A program made the translations under genes and the position numbers. A stretch of DNA of 33,831 nucleotides from Dissophora ornata (lineage: Eukaryota; Mortierellomycota; Mortierellomycetes; Mortierellales; Mortierellaceae): positions 1-33,831 of the forward strand of contig MU616891.1 in assembly GCA_025201705.1 (NCBI GenBank). The letters run 5' to 3'. The notes below the pieces were generated by a model, which did no database searches, had not been told where the DNA came from, and saw only the letters and a list, made by a program, of their open reading frames with translations. Of the stretch, positions 23,097-32,778 are shown piece by piece. Each line of letters begins with the position of its first letter. Positions within the stretch are counted from its first letter, which is position 1.

Positions 23097-24727
23097 TTAA
23101 TTAAAGCGCGATGATATACTTGGTTCCTGTAGCACCTCTCGTTGTCCACTGTAGTCATAGGATTTACGTCTGCTATTGTATGAATCGTAGTCTCTGCCAC
23201 CGTCGTCACCTCCACCTACACCAATGCTACTACTTGCTGGTCCTCGTATACTTTGTCTAGGCATATACGTTGATGTATACGACTGCGAGTAGCCAGACAG
23301 AGAAGGAGATAAACCACCTGAGGATGGTCCATAAGGCGAGTAGGGTGAAGGGGGACCATAGGGCGAAAATCCAGGCGACCGAGGGCTATTACCTCCATAA
23401 GACGAGTGTGGTCCTGCAGATGAATTGGCCGAGAACGGACCGAGAGAGGAGGACGATGACGACCATGGCCCTGAGGCCGAAGAGTAGCCCGAGTATGTTG
23501 AAGCTGGCGAGGTGAGAGAATCTTGACCATAATGAGAAGGGGCAGCAGGGGCGCCGCTGCTGTTGCTCGATCGGCGATGATGAAAGGGTGGTGGCACTAG
23601 TTGAAGGCGAGGCAACGTCTGTCGATTGAGGCGTTTGGCATGGGAGCCCAGAGTTCCGTTATTGCTGGTGGAGTCAGTCGGCGAAGATGAGGGTATTGAC
23701 TCTGACGGCTCAATGATCATGGGGATGGAGGGTAGTGTGACGGACATGTCATCCAGGGACGGCAAAAGAGAGGGCGAGGATGGTCGTGAGGACGAGGAGG
23801 CTGCATCGATGGATATCGTGCCAGATAGTTTCAAAGGCGCCAAATGGGACATCAAGCTTCCTTTATCATGATTGGAGCCTGGCTCGGACGGAATTCCAGG
23901 GAGCCTAGGACTTGACGCAGGGGAAAAGAAACCAGCGGAGAGAGGGGAGATTGGGGATCGTGGCGCATGCGAAGTATAGGAAAGGGAGGGGCTGGTATCG
24001 GCATAGAGGGACTGAGAGTCGTCCTCTTCCTCATAGTCCATCATTGGTGCCAGGGTAGTGATGATGGCTGGTGGAGGCATGGGCTTGCCTGTCTGAAGAG
24101 CTTCCAGCTGCTGGGACAAGTTCTCATTCTGATGAGTAAGGTTCTGGATGTGTGCCACAGCTGTGCGTAGGACATTGACGCGATGACACTTGGACTGGCT
24201 ATCGTCGTCGTCCTTTGGCAGCAACGACGTGAGCTCGTCAATGAGCTGTTTGATTTTTAAGGCGCGGGTGAGATTACGTCAGTTAGTAAAACAAAGCAAG
24301 ACAAATATCCTCTTCTTTAGAAAAAGAATAATGGGTGTGCAGCAGTGAGTGAGGTTGAGCACAATACCTGGTTGATGCAGTCTCTACGACGGCGCTCGAC
24401 CCGGTTGTGGGTCTCTCGCCGGCGCTTGATTTTGTCCAGAGCGGTTTTGGAGTCCACGGGCTTTTTGTTGAGGATGTTGACACCGCCGACGTCGTAGGCC
24501 TCACAGGTCTTGAACTGTTCTGGAGAATATTTGCGGAGGACATCGTCCAGCTCAAAGGTCATCCTCTCGCCTTTATTGTTGTTCTTTGTGGAGGTGGTTC
24601 CATCCTTTTTTGTATACGGTTTCCTCTTTTTGGGTTCGGATGGCTTGGTTGTTGTGGAGGAAGAGGAAGGGGTAGGAGAAGGGGAAGGGGAATATGAAGA
24701 GGCGGGCTTGAACGCCTTAATATCCAT
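23097..24727 (-). CDS. bHLH transcription factor (USF/Cbf1-like basic region)
   Basis: Two exons, 24368-24727 and 23097-24245 (phase-0 intron of 122 nt), give 502 residues. Residues 1-60 are Ser/Pro/Lys-rich, with a basic KKRK cluster as a possible nuclear signal. The basic region and helix 1 (~101-131) read KRRRETHNRVERRRRDCINQ then LIDELTSLLPK. His107, Glu111 and Arg115 are the three residues that in class B bHLH proteins recognise CACGTG. A loop rich in Asp/Ser leads to helix 2 (RVNVLRTAVAHIQNL) and a short leucine/Gln heptad extension (~150-171) that may support dimerisation. The ~330-residue C-terminal half is Ser/Pro/Gly/Tyr-rich and disordered, typical of an activation region. The intron falls exactly at the INQ|LID boundary inside helix 1. 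Target genes are unknown. It is transcribed away from the nuclease gene. Confidence 0.92.
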
Positions 24728-25696
24728 TGAAGAAAGAGAGGGAGCACAGCACAGTTGGGCCGTCAGAGATGTGAAATAATTGTAGAGTCAGTGTATTGCG
24801 CCAGCCGGGTAACAGAGAGAGGATCGAGAGGCAAGGAGAGGGTATGAATCCGGGGAATGAGGATGAGAATGGGGAATGAGAATGAGAATGAGTAGAGAGA
24901 AGAGAGAGAGAGGGAAAAGTGCGGTTGCCAGGGAGAAGGTCTGGCAGGGAAGGATGAGCAATAGGTTGATTTACCGGGAAAACCTGCGCAAAAGGGTAAA
25001 TTGCCGAGAGTGAGAGAGAACGAGAGTAATATATTTTTAACGGGTCTAATGCAAGTGCTCACGAGGAGAATTTCTGCAAATAGGGAAGCGAACTGAAGGC
25101 GGGCAGCGAGGTGGTGGCATTGACGGTGGACAACGAGTGCCTTAAAACGGGAAAACAGGGCCAGCTGCCCCTTGTGCAGCTCAGCGATGCAGGCGAGTTG
25201 TGGCTGGATGGAATGATTCCCAGTCTTCCATTTGTTTTTGCGCGCGGGGTGTGGAAGTGCACAAAAAAGGAAATGCAGGTCACCCAAACACACATGCCCG
25301 GAAATAAGAATTTGCGAGCGCTCCATCGGGGATACGGTTCAGAGATGAAGCGGAGAACGATAGCGATCGCTATGGATGTGAGGCTGTGGCCATCACTGCC
25401 ATATCGGCGTCTGGACTGCCGGTGCATTCTCGCTGACATCGACAGCTCCGACTTGTGGATGAATTTACAGCTCGCGCACTCAAGGGCCGTCAGATACGCA
25501 TCGCGCACTGACCTTCCAATGACGCATCTTCTCCGTATATCTATTCGTGCAGTTACTGCGCGATTGATACACACATTCGCACACCATCACACTTCTGAAG
25601 ACTCTCCAACTCCGCCCTTGATCGCCCATTCATCACACCCTTATTTCACTTGCCACGCTTCCACTGTGATATTGATATCAACAGTCACACGCCATA
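24728..25696. other. Divergent promoter region between the bHLH and nuclease genes
   Basis: 969 bases between two divergent start codons. The bHLH-proximal part holds a purine-rich microsatellite (GAATGA/GAGA repeats, about 24850-24915). The nuclease-proximal part is C/A-rich, as fungal leaders often are, with a GATATTGATATC palindrome (25669-25680). Long open frames across 25059-25791 on both strands lack any recognised domain, and I do not call them genes. Confidence 0.45.
24850..24915. repeat. Purine-rich GAATGA/GAGA microsatellite
   Basis: Imperfect repeats of GAATGAG and GAATGG grade into AGAGAGAGAG. It lies 120-190 bp above the bHLH ATG, so on that gene's coding strand it is a pyrimidine-rich CTCATTC/CTCT tract that could act in the promoter or leader. 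Confidence 0.6.
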
Positions 25697-28095
25697 ATGC
25701 ACAAGGCGTCCCTCCAAACAAAAGGATTTGCGCTCCATCTCTTCTTCCGCCGATATTTAGTTACACGCCCAAACATGAGCCAGCAGTCTAGCAGCGGCCA
25801 TGGGCCACGAGGGCCTGATGGACAGCATCACTCGAGATACAGACCCCACGCTGCAACTGGCCAGCCCCCATACACAAGAGTTGGCACAGGCCCATATCCA
25901 GCGCCACCACAACCCAACCTACAACCGCAGCTGGAGCAGCCTGTATTGTTGCAACAGCATGAGCGGGATCTACGCTTTCAACAGCAGGGACCCCAGCCTA
26001 CACATCACGGGGGCCCATATTATCCTCAGCATACTCATCACCAAGCATCACAACAACAACAATATCCACAGCATCGTCCACAGCATCGTCCACAACATCA
26101 ACATCCGCAACGACAGCCATCGTCCCAACCATGGCAGCAATATATGCAACAACAAGCAAGGCAATCATATCATTCGCTCTCCCGAGATTATGGCTATCCG
26201 CAACACCAGCAACGCGCCCCATTGCCAGTTTCATCCAGACCGCACACACATCGCACAAATGCTCCTCACAATAAGCGTCACTATGGCAGCGCCACACATC
26301 GCGTTTGGGACAGAAAATTCCAGGACAGCGAAGGCAAGGAAACAACTTCAGCGGGGATGGGCGTTGCTTGTTTGCAAATAGAATTAACGCCTTTTTCCTT
26401 GTGGTCCTTTTAATTACACACACTTAGCCACGTTCACAGTCATGAGCTACAACTTGCTCGCTAAAAGTCTGGCCCACGCTAACCCGCATCTCTATCCAAA
26501 TTGCGAGCCAAAGGCTCTTGAGTGGAGGCACAGGAGCCAGAGGCTCCTTACTGAGCTTGAAGCGCTTGGATGTATGTACACTGCTTGTCAATCTTGCGAT
26601 ACGCCTTTTACGAGGAGATAAAACGATGCCCATCAACTGCCTTGAATGTTACTGATGAGATTGTTGATTCTCGGATTCACAGCACACACATATGACTTTT
26701 ATTGCCTGCAGGAAGTGGATTCCGATGATTTCGAGCAGCTATTTAGTCCAAAGTTTACGAAGTGGGGCTATACCGGGTTCTACAAGAAACGGAACGGGAA
26801 TAAGCAGGATGGCTGTGCTTTGTTTTATCGACAACAAAGGTATTTTGAAGCCGATCGACTTTGTTGCGCGACCGAGAGCGTTTTTCATCGCCAGTCTTTA
26901 ATCTCCTACCATGTCTAGAGTCAAGGCGCTGTCACTTCACGCTGTGAATTACAATGAAAACAAGTTCATTGACCGTGACAATGTCGGGATTGTAGGGCTT
27001 TTCGAGATTCAGCAGGGTATGTCATTTAATCTTTTCTCAATGGCGCTGAATTCTGGAGCAGAAAGTTACGTTCGCTGATGAAACATGTGGTTATTACATT
27101 CCGAATTGTAGGTAACGAGACCAAGCGGATCTGCATTGCGACGACCCATATCTTGTTCTCTCCAGCGCGTGGCATGATCAAGATCGCTCAACTCAGGATG
27201 CTACTCGAGAATGCAAAACAATTGATCGACAGAGAAGAGGCGAACACGCCAATTAGTAAGAAGAGTATCCTTACATTCGCATATTGTTGTTTTATGTCGA
27301 GATCGATATTAACGCTCTGGTCATTATCTACATCTAGTTGTATGTGGAGACATGAATTCACTACCTCAGAGCACTGTCCTTGAGTATTTGACTACAGGTA
27401 AGCTTGCCTATGTAAGGTGGGCTGCGGGGCAAAATGTGTTCAAGTTCGTTTTCAGCTTATCGCTTTCTTCCTTTCTTTTGTTTCTCGCAGAAAACGTTAA
27501 TGTATCGATTATGCCAGAGACGTTTCTCTCAGGACAAACCAAGGGCTTCCCACGAATAGGCTCATGGGATAACAAGATCGGCGCGTTCCACGAGGCATTT
27601 CACGATGGCGATTCCTCTATGATCAGTGCCTGCAAGACCACAGTTGTCAAGAGCATCATAAGCATGGATACTCCACGATTGGATGGTATCTCTGAATCTG
27701 CTGACTCGATCCGGTCTGTTGAGGCATTGTCGATTGTCGAGACGATTAATGCGATACGACCAGTCGAGGGTTCATCAGTAGGACCTATCATTTCTCAACC
27801 TTTTCTTTTGAAGAGCGCCTATGACATCAGTGCACCGTCGCGTGACTCCAGAGGCAACAATCGAGCACGCTTTGGGCAGCCATTCACTTCATACCACGCA
27901 CACTGCAGGCAGATCTGCGACTACATCTTTTATGGTCATCTCCGGAGCGCGGCACATTCTCCAAATGCGCCAAAGCTGGAGCTTGTCGCGTGCTTGGAGT
28001 TGCCATGCAAAGAAGTCGAAAGGGAGTCTGGGTTACCGACACCGATCTTTGGATCTGACCACCTGTCACTCGTTAGCAAGTTTCGGTTTGTGTAG
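25697..28095 (+). CDS. Angel/CCR4-type endonuclease/exonuclease/phosphatase (EEP) nuclease
   Basis: Mg-dependent EEP-fold nuclease; family members are mRNA deadenylases or RNA 3'-end processing enzymes. Exons 25697-26369, 26428-26571, 26683-26839, 26919-27016, 27112-27255, 27338-27397 and 27491-28095 join to 626 residues. The first ~200 residues are Gln/His/Pro-rich and disordered. The EEP core (~226-626) shows MSYNLL (Asn233), CLQEVD (Glu283), TTHILFSP (His370), CGDMNSLP (Asp410, Asn412), CDYIFY and GSDHLSL (Asp615, His616), the expected catalytic set in order. CDYIFY and overall layout favour Angel/Ngl over Ccr4; no leucine-rich repeats precede the domain. Two in-frame ATGs exist: 25697 adds a basic amphipathic stretch (~25 residues) resembling a mitochondrial presequence, while 25775 starts at MSQQSS. 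The first intron uses an atypical GTTTGC donor and is the weakest junction. A 10-bp repeat (GGTTTGTGTA, 28085-28104) covers the stop codon. Confidence 0.9.
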
Positions 28096-28255
28096 GTTTG
28101 TGTAGGTTTGCTATCACGCCCATGCATCATGGTTGCGGCATTGAGGACGAGTTCGCTCAATACATGAACGCGAACACTTGAGACGTCCATTCTTACCCAT
28201 CGTATTGAGAAGATACAGGTAATAACAGAAAGATATAAGCAATTAAAATTGGATA

Positions 28256-28367
28256 CAGTCAACTCCCGTTATAATGACACGTTTGGTATAGAGATTTGGA
28301 GGTGTCATTATAGGCGATTGTATGGGAATGTCAGTACAACGAGTGGCATTATAACGGGAGTTGACTG
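28256..28367. mobile_element. MITE with pogo/Tc1-mariner-like terminal inverted repeats
   Basis: The left end CAGTCAACTCCCGTTATAAT... (28256-28276) is repeated as its exact inverse complement at 28347-28367, 21 of 21 bases. The match extends to about 25 bases with one mismatch. TA dinucleotides at 28254-28255 and 28368-28369 flank it, as expected for the TA target duplication of Tc1/mariner and pogo elements, whose ends often start CAGT. The element is 112 bp and has no coding capacity, so it would need a transposase supplied elsewhere. A further inverted copy of TATAATGACAC lies inside (28302-28312), giving a subterminal inverted repeat. Confidence 0.88.
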
Positions 28368-28671
28368 TATTGTATTTACAAGCGAAGAGGGGCGTGGGGG
28401 AGTCGAAACGTCGCAGCCTTCGCTTTGCCTCTGCTCTTCTTCACTTTTCTTATCCCAATTCATCGGCTTACATAAACACGGTAAAAAAACCTGTGCGTTG
28501 AGATGTGGTATTCATTCCACAAGCATTTTCGACCGCCATATCCTTTTACAACGACAAGGAGAAACCACACAGACACACAGACATTGATATTATTTAGAAC
28601 TACCACTTCAATGTGACGGGACGACATGTGCTTCAAGACTATTCCCCAAACACTTCGATCTACGTTTCGTG

Positions 28672-28678
28672 TATAAAA
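28672..28678 (+). promoter_or_regulatory. TATA box of the first LRR gene
   Basis: TATAAAA 93 bp before the ATG at 28771. Its position supports that ATG as the start and argues against any upstream non-ATG extension of the frame. Confidence 0.6.
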
Positions 28679-28770
28679 CAGATCTACCCTTGGAGATCGA
28701 AACAGTTTTTACAACATTCACACCCCAACCTAAAAGTCGAATCAGGAACGGCGGCAAATACATACACGAC

Positions 28771-29718
28771 ATGTCCAAAGAATTACACCCAATGACCTTG
28801 GAAGCCGGACACATAGACCTATTGGAAGGTGAAGTCACGCGAGCTATCACGGCATGGAATGAACCGATCGATACCGCGCACTACACACATCTGAGCCCCT
28901 ATCAATCTTGTGCGCTCACTAAGCTCTCCGATGCTCGAGACCGTATTCGCACCTACGGCTCCAAAATCAAGAGTTTAATCTGGATATCTGATCACAAAGG
29001 ACTCTCGCGTTTCGACGCTAACGTTGTGAATCAGCTCGAGTGCCTTTGTCTCCAGGTACCTCCAAGAGGTGTGATCTCCTCTTTAAATATTGCTCGTAGG
29101 AACCAAAAGCTCCAAGAGCTTTACTTACGATTCGACGAGCATATCTCTAAGGTGCCAATCTTGTTCCATGAATTCCTGGGTGGGCACAGTGCTCTGGAAA
29201 AGTTGAGTCTGAGATCCATAAAGCTCAAGAACTTCGAGACTCTTGCCAAGATCTGTCCTCAACTCCGGATCCTTTTTCTGTCCAAAGTAATTTTCGCGAA
29301 CGAACCAGGTCATAGGAAGGTCACGGCCCAGCTGACGAACGTGAAGGAGATCATATTTGAACAAATGATGTATATTCCTGGGTTGATCGCATCCTGTCCC
29401 CAGTTGGAAGTTGTCCGCCTGATCCAAATGAAGCATGCAGAGGAATTCCCCGAGGAACTCGTCAGGGAACTGAAACTCTCGGGTGCTCGAGGACTTGGAA
29501 TTTGCTTGACTAAACAACATCCTTACGGTGTGGCCGCTGTGCGGGATTTGATAACTCGCGTTATTCCTGAAAAAGATGTTCCATTGCAGGAGCTGCGGTT
29601 CGACGTCGCCTCCGAACATATCGACCTAGCATTGGAACTTCGGGAAGCATACCCAGCAGAGACACACGGAGCCTTTCAAGTCACTCAAGCTGTGATTGCC
29701 GAACCCTTCAATTTTTGA
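28771..29718 (+). CDS. Hypothetical LRR (RNI-like) protein, local family member 1
   Basis: Intronless, 315 residues from the ATG at 28771, which aligns with the starts of the neighbouring paralogues and lies below a TATA box. No known family is recognised by name. It has irregular leucine-rich units of 25-35 residues (LECLCLQV, LQELYLRF, LEKLSLRS, LRILFLSK, LEVVRLIQ) of the ribonuclease-inhibitor type. Shared family blocks are a YQSCALTKLSDARDRI segment near the N-terminus, IARRNQKLQ, PGLIASCPQLEV, RGLGIC, LQELRF and a terminal PFNF. I see no F-box, signal peptide or membrane segment. LRR solenoids usually bind proteins, so a recognition or adaptor role is possible, but this is inference. Within the family it is the most divergent in the LRR core (VKEIIFEQMMYIPGL). 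Confidence 0.82.
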   Translation: MSKELHPMTLEAGHIDLLEGEVTRAITAWNEPIDTAHYTHLSPYQSCALTKLSDARDRIRTYGSKIKSLIWISDHKGLSRFDANVVNQLECLCLQVPPRGVISSLNIARRNQKLQELYLRFDEHISKVPILFHEFLGGHSALEKLSLRSIKLKNFETLAKICPQLRILFLSKVIFANEPGHRKVTAQLTNVKEIIFEQMMYIPGLIASCPQLEVVRLIQMKHAEEFPEELVRELKLSGARGLGICLTKQHPYGVAAVRDLITRVIPEKDVPLQELRFDVASEHIDLALELREAYPAETHGAFQVTQAVIAEPFNF

Positions 29719-30163
29719 ACACAGTTCAGCTTAGCATATTCCCAAAGGTTGTATTACCCCATTGTCATTAAAGGTCCAGAAGATCAAAAACTACACGATA
29801 TGTCTTTTTCATATTTAGCGTGGTGTCAATGGTCAAATTGACTTTAGGGTGTGAAAACGACGCATCGGGGTATTCCAGAAATCGACCTTTCCCCCATCGC
29901 TTTTTTTTTTTTGGGGGGGGGGGAATGGTCAAGAGATTCACCGGTTCTGACCCACAACGCAGTTGAAAAAATCACACAACAGAGGAGTAGCAGTTAGGGC
30001 ACATTTCCATTAAATGACGCGTTGAAAATGCCTCGCGAAGTTGCCAATCCTCAGTTCTGAGTGCAAGATCACATCTGCCCACACTTGGAATTGGCCTTTA
30101 TAAGCCTACAGGAAACTTGGCAACAGAATCACAAACTATACTGCAAAACACGCTGACAGAATC
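29719..30163. other. Spacer between LRR genes 1 and 2 with a T12G11 homopolymer junction
   Basis: 445 bases without a supported gene. T12 (29901-29912) is directly followed by G11 (29913-29923). The right end carries the TATA box of the next LRR gene. Confidence 0.5.
30099..30104 (+). promoter_or_regulatory. TATA box of the second LRR gene
   Basis: TATAAG within CTTTATAAGCC, 65 bp before the ATG at 30164. Confidence 0.5.
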
Positions 30164-31132
30164 ATGGTCGACTTACCGCCTCCACAACTTGCAATACATG
30201 AGGCCAATCTCTTGAAAGAACCTCGTTTCCAGCAGGCCTGGAGAGCCTATCTTGGCCCGTCGGAGCCAAGTCTCTATCATTGTCTTGACCACTATCAATC
30301 ATTCGCACTCACTGCATTGCCCGATGCGACTGACCGACTGCACCAATACGGCCAAAGCATCAAAGTTCTTTTCTGGGAATCCCATTATTCAACTCGGCTT
30401 GCAGATTTTAACATAGACGAGATTGACCAACTCAATCGCCTTGACATCAGCTTACGCATCAGTCGTTCCTTTGATCCCATGGACATCGTGCGTAGGAATA
30501 AGCATCTTCAACACCTGAGCCTGAATCTTGGACGTCAGAACAGCGACATCCCAATCTCAATTCAATCTCTGGAAGGGCACTATGATTTGCTGACTCTGAG
30601 CTTGACAGGTGTCATAGTTGCGCATAAAGACTTCAAATTTCTGGCGAAGCACTGCCCACACCTCGATGTCCTGAGCCTTTCTCTCGTGTTCATATGCAAG
30701 GAATCGGTCGAGGAGACGGTTGATGCCTGTTTCAAGAATTTGACAAATCTAAAATTCGATCAAATGGAGCCTGTGCGCGGGTTGATCGCGTCGTGTCCTC
30801 GACTTGATGTTCTTCGCTTAACTAGTATGAGGCTTTGCTTTCTGGAAAGTAACCTCGCCATAATGAAACACGAACTAGAGTCATCTCCTCTGCGCGGGTT
30901 GGGAATTAGTTTCATCTCGGGGAATTTACCGCACCTTCGTACTCTAGAGACAATGGTTTGGACCCTCCTGCATCGACGTTATTGTCCCTTAAAACAACTG
31001 CGACTTGCTCCGGATCCTAGGCATGCTGTAATGGCGTCGAATCTTCGATCCACGTATCCTTTACGGAAATATCATTGCCTCAAGATCTACCAGGTTTCCA
31101 TTGATGATCCCTTTGACTTTGAATCCCGTTGA
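30164..31132 (+). CDS. Hypothetical LRR (RNI-like) protein, local family member 2
   Basis: Intronless, 322 residues. The start ATG lies in a CAGAATCATGG context below a TATA box, and the N-terminus aligns with members 1 and 3. Family blocks: DHYQSFALTALPDATDRLHQYGQ (near residue 45), IDQLNRLDI, VRRNKHLQHLSLNL, GHYDLLTLSLTG, KHCPHLDVLSLSL, FKNLTNLKFDQM, RGLIASCPRLDVLRLTSM, LRGLGISF, LKQLRLAP and a C-terminal PFDFESR. The regular LxxLxL spacing indicates a curved LRR solenoid covering nearly the whole protein. No F-box, Cys-rich cap, transmembrane segment or catalytic motif is visible. Function unknown. Confidence 0.85.
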   Translation: MVDLPPPQLAIHEANLLKEPRFQQAWRAYLGPSEPSLYHCLDHYQSFALTALPDATDRLHQYGQSIKVLFWESHYSTRLADFNIDEIDQLNRLDISLRISRSFDPMDIVRRNKHLQHLSLNLGRQNSDIPISIQSLEGHYDLLTLSLTGVIVAHKDFKFLAKHCPHLDVLSLSLVFICKESVEETVDACFKNLTNLKFDQMEPVRGLIASCPRLDVLRLTSMRLCFLESNLAIMKHELESSPLRGLGISFISGNLPHLRTLETMVWTLLHRRYCPLKQLRLAPDPRHAVMASNLRSTYPLRKYHCLKIYQVSIDDPFDFESR

Positions 31133-31569
31133 ACTCAATATATATTAGTTGTATGTAATTAGACTATATATTACATTACCATTCACACATTTACAAATAT
31201 ATCAGAAGTGCACTTCTGGATTGAAATACTGTTTGCACTTCGTGGCCACCTTGACGACTCCATGCATATGAAGAACATCGTGTATAGACCCCCATTTTCC
31301 ACAAACGACAGAACCGCTGGGTCCCCGCATAGAGCAAACGACATTACCACACATAAGTTGATAATCCACAGAACCTCTTCATCAACGCGCCCGAACAGAT
31401 ATCCAGGCCGTCTGGCGTCATACCTTGGACAATGTTCACTCTTCGTGAATTGTATATAAACAGACGCCATTTCTTCCATCCCGCCCTCGTCAACATACAC
31501 ACACTCACTCATACACGCAAGCATCAGCGCTCTTAATCACATAGCGCTAATCGATAAGCCTACCGCACC
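31133..31569. other. Spacer and promoter of the third LRR gene
   Basis: 437 bases. The left part is very A/T-rich (31137-31205, TATATTA repeats), probably the 3' end of gene 2. The right part has a TATA box and a CA/CT-rich leader (31480-31530) typical of highly expressed fungal genes. Confidence 0.5.
31453..31460 (+). promoter_or_regulatory. TATA box of the third LRR gene
   Basis: TATATAAA 110 bp before the ATG at 31570, followed by a CA-rich leader. Confidence 0.6.
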
Positions 31570-32544
31570 ATGTCTCAGGAGCAAGATTCATCTTTTTGGC
31601 TCGATAGCCGTCCTCCGTCAAATGGCGATCCTATCCAAGCTGCTCTAAAAGTCTTTCAAAACGGCCCAATCGACGCAAGTGCCATCCGCAGTCTTGATAG
31701 GTTCCAGTCGTTTGCATTCACTGAACTGCCCGATGCCCGGGTTCGACTGCGCCATATTGGCCACACGATCAGACGCCTTGCATGGGAGTTCAACAATATC
31801 GATCGACTGGCTTTTTTTGATGTGTCAGAAATCGATGGGATCGAGAAGCTTCATGTAGACATGTCTATGGGCTATTCCACTGTGCCCATCGAGATCGCTC
31901 GTCGGAACAAGCAGCTCCTCTATTTATATTTAACACTTCACACGAACTTGCAAGTCCCTATCCCACTCAATTTCTTGCATGGTCATCATGCTCTGAAATC
32001 CCTGACCCTGCGCTCCATTAAAGTGAAACACAAGGACTTTAGGGCTCTTGCAGGACATTGTCCACAGCTCCAGAACCTCCATCTCTGCGCCACGTTTTAT
32101 TCCAAGGAAACAATTATCGAGAAGATTAATGTCGAGTTCCCGAACCTGACGACACTAACATTGGAGGATATGAAGTTCGTGCCTGGATTGATCGCATCAT
32201 GCCCTCGACTGGATGTCCTTTGTTTGAGCTGGATGACACGTTCGTTTATGGAACAGCATGCGCAGCAACTTCTTGCAGAGCTGGCACCACTGCGCATTCG
32301 AGGATTGGGTCTCTGCTTCTATGCTCCGGAATTTCCTGAATTCAGTACGGTGCATTCCGTGGTCGCACCTCTGATTTATCGAGACAACTCCACGTTGAAA
32401 GAACTGCGGATCGCCCCGGATACAGCGCATAACATGCTAGCATTGGGGTTTCAAGTCGAGTTTCCTTCCTTCTTGTATCATGGTCTCAAGGTCCATCAGT
32501 GTCTCCTAGAGCAACCTTTCAGCTTTGAATCTATTCATGTCTAG
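31570..32544 (+). CDS. Hypothetical LRR (RNI-like) protein, local family member 3
   Basis: Intronless, 324 residues, with a CACCATGTC start context. Family blocks: DRFQSFAFTELPDARVRLRH, IDGIEKLHVDM, IARRNKQLLYLYLTL, GHHALKSLTLRSIKVKHKDF, GHCPQLQNLHL, FPNLTTLTLEDMKFV, PGLIASCPRLDVLCL, IRGLGLCF, LKELRIAP and terminal PFSFES. It is closest by eye to member 2: both have the HKDF insertion, the ELRIAPD/QLRLAPD block and the ES-type C-terminus, which suggests a fairly recent tandem duplication. No F-box, signal peptide or membrane segment is seen. Function unknown. Confidence 0.85.
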   Translation: MSQEQDSSFWLDSRPPSNGDPIQAALKVFQNGPIDASAIRSLDRFQSFAFTELPDARVRLRHIGHTIRRLAWEFNNIDRLAFFDVSEIDGIEKLHVDMSMGYSTVPIEIARRNKQLLYLYLTLHTNLQVPIPLNFLHGHHALKSLTLRSIKVKHKDFRALAGHCPQLQNLHLCATFYSKETIIEKINVEFPNLTTLTLEDMKFVPGLIASCPRLDVLCLSWMTRSFMEQHAQQLLAELAPLRIRGLGLCFYAPEFPEFSTVHSVVAPLIYRDNSTLKELRIAPDTAHNMLALGFQVEFPSFLYHGLKVHQCLLEQPFSFESIHV

Positions 32545-32778
32545 TTTTTTCTAGCTTTTTGGCCAGTGACTGGGCGATCTTCAATAGATTCATAGTCTGT
32601 TATAGCATATTTTATTTTTTACAGGTTTGAAGGTGTATTATTCTTCGCATTTCGATGATCCAAACAGAAAATAGTTGAAAACCTGCCGCCACCCATAGCC
32701 GCATTCTGCACTACATGGGCCGTGCGCGATGCGACGATTTTTCATGTTTTTTTTTTTTTTTAAAAAAAAAAATACTAC
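32545..32778. repeat. Convergent intergenic spacer with T15A11 palindromic tract
   Basis: The 234 bases between the tail-to-tail LRR genes 3 and 4 hold T15 (32747-32761) directly followed by A11 (32762-32772). This is a perfect A/T palindrome right after the gene 4 stop and may act in 3'-end formation for either gene. It is also an assembly-error-prone site. Confidence 0.6.

Larger units (their letters stand above)
28096..28770. other. Intergenic region with the MITE and the promoter of the first LRR gene
   Basis: 675 bases that hold the MITE (28256-28367) and a TATA box (28672-28678). A G-rich then C/T-rich stretch (28380-28450) lies between them. No other gene is supported. Confidence 0.5.

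Noticed and set aside
25059..25791. Overlapping 170-226-codon open frames on both strands in the divergent promoter
   Set aside because: They overlap each other on opposite strands, have no domain features and would cover the leader of the nuclease gene; best read as chance frames in GC-rich promoter DNA.
28669..28770. 34-codon upstream extension of the first LRR gene
   Set aside because: It begins with a GTG that overlaps the TATAAAA box; the paralogues start at the position of the ATG at 28771.
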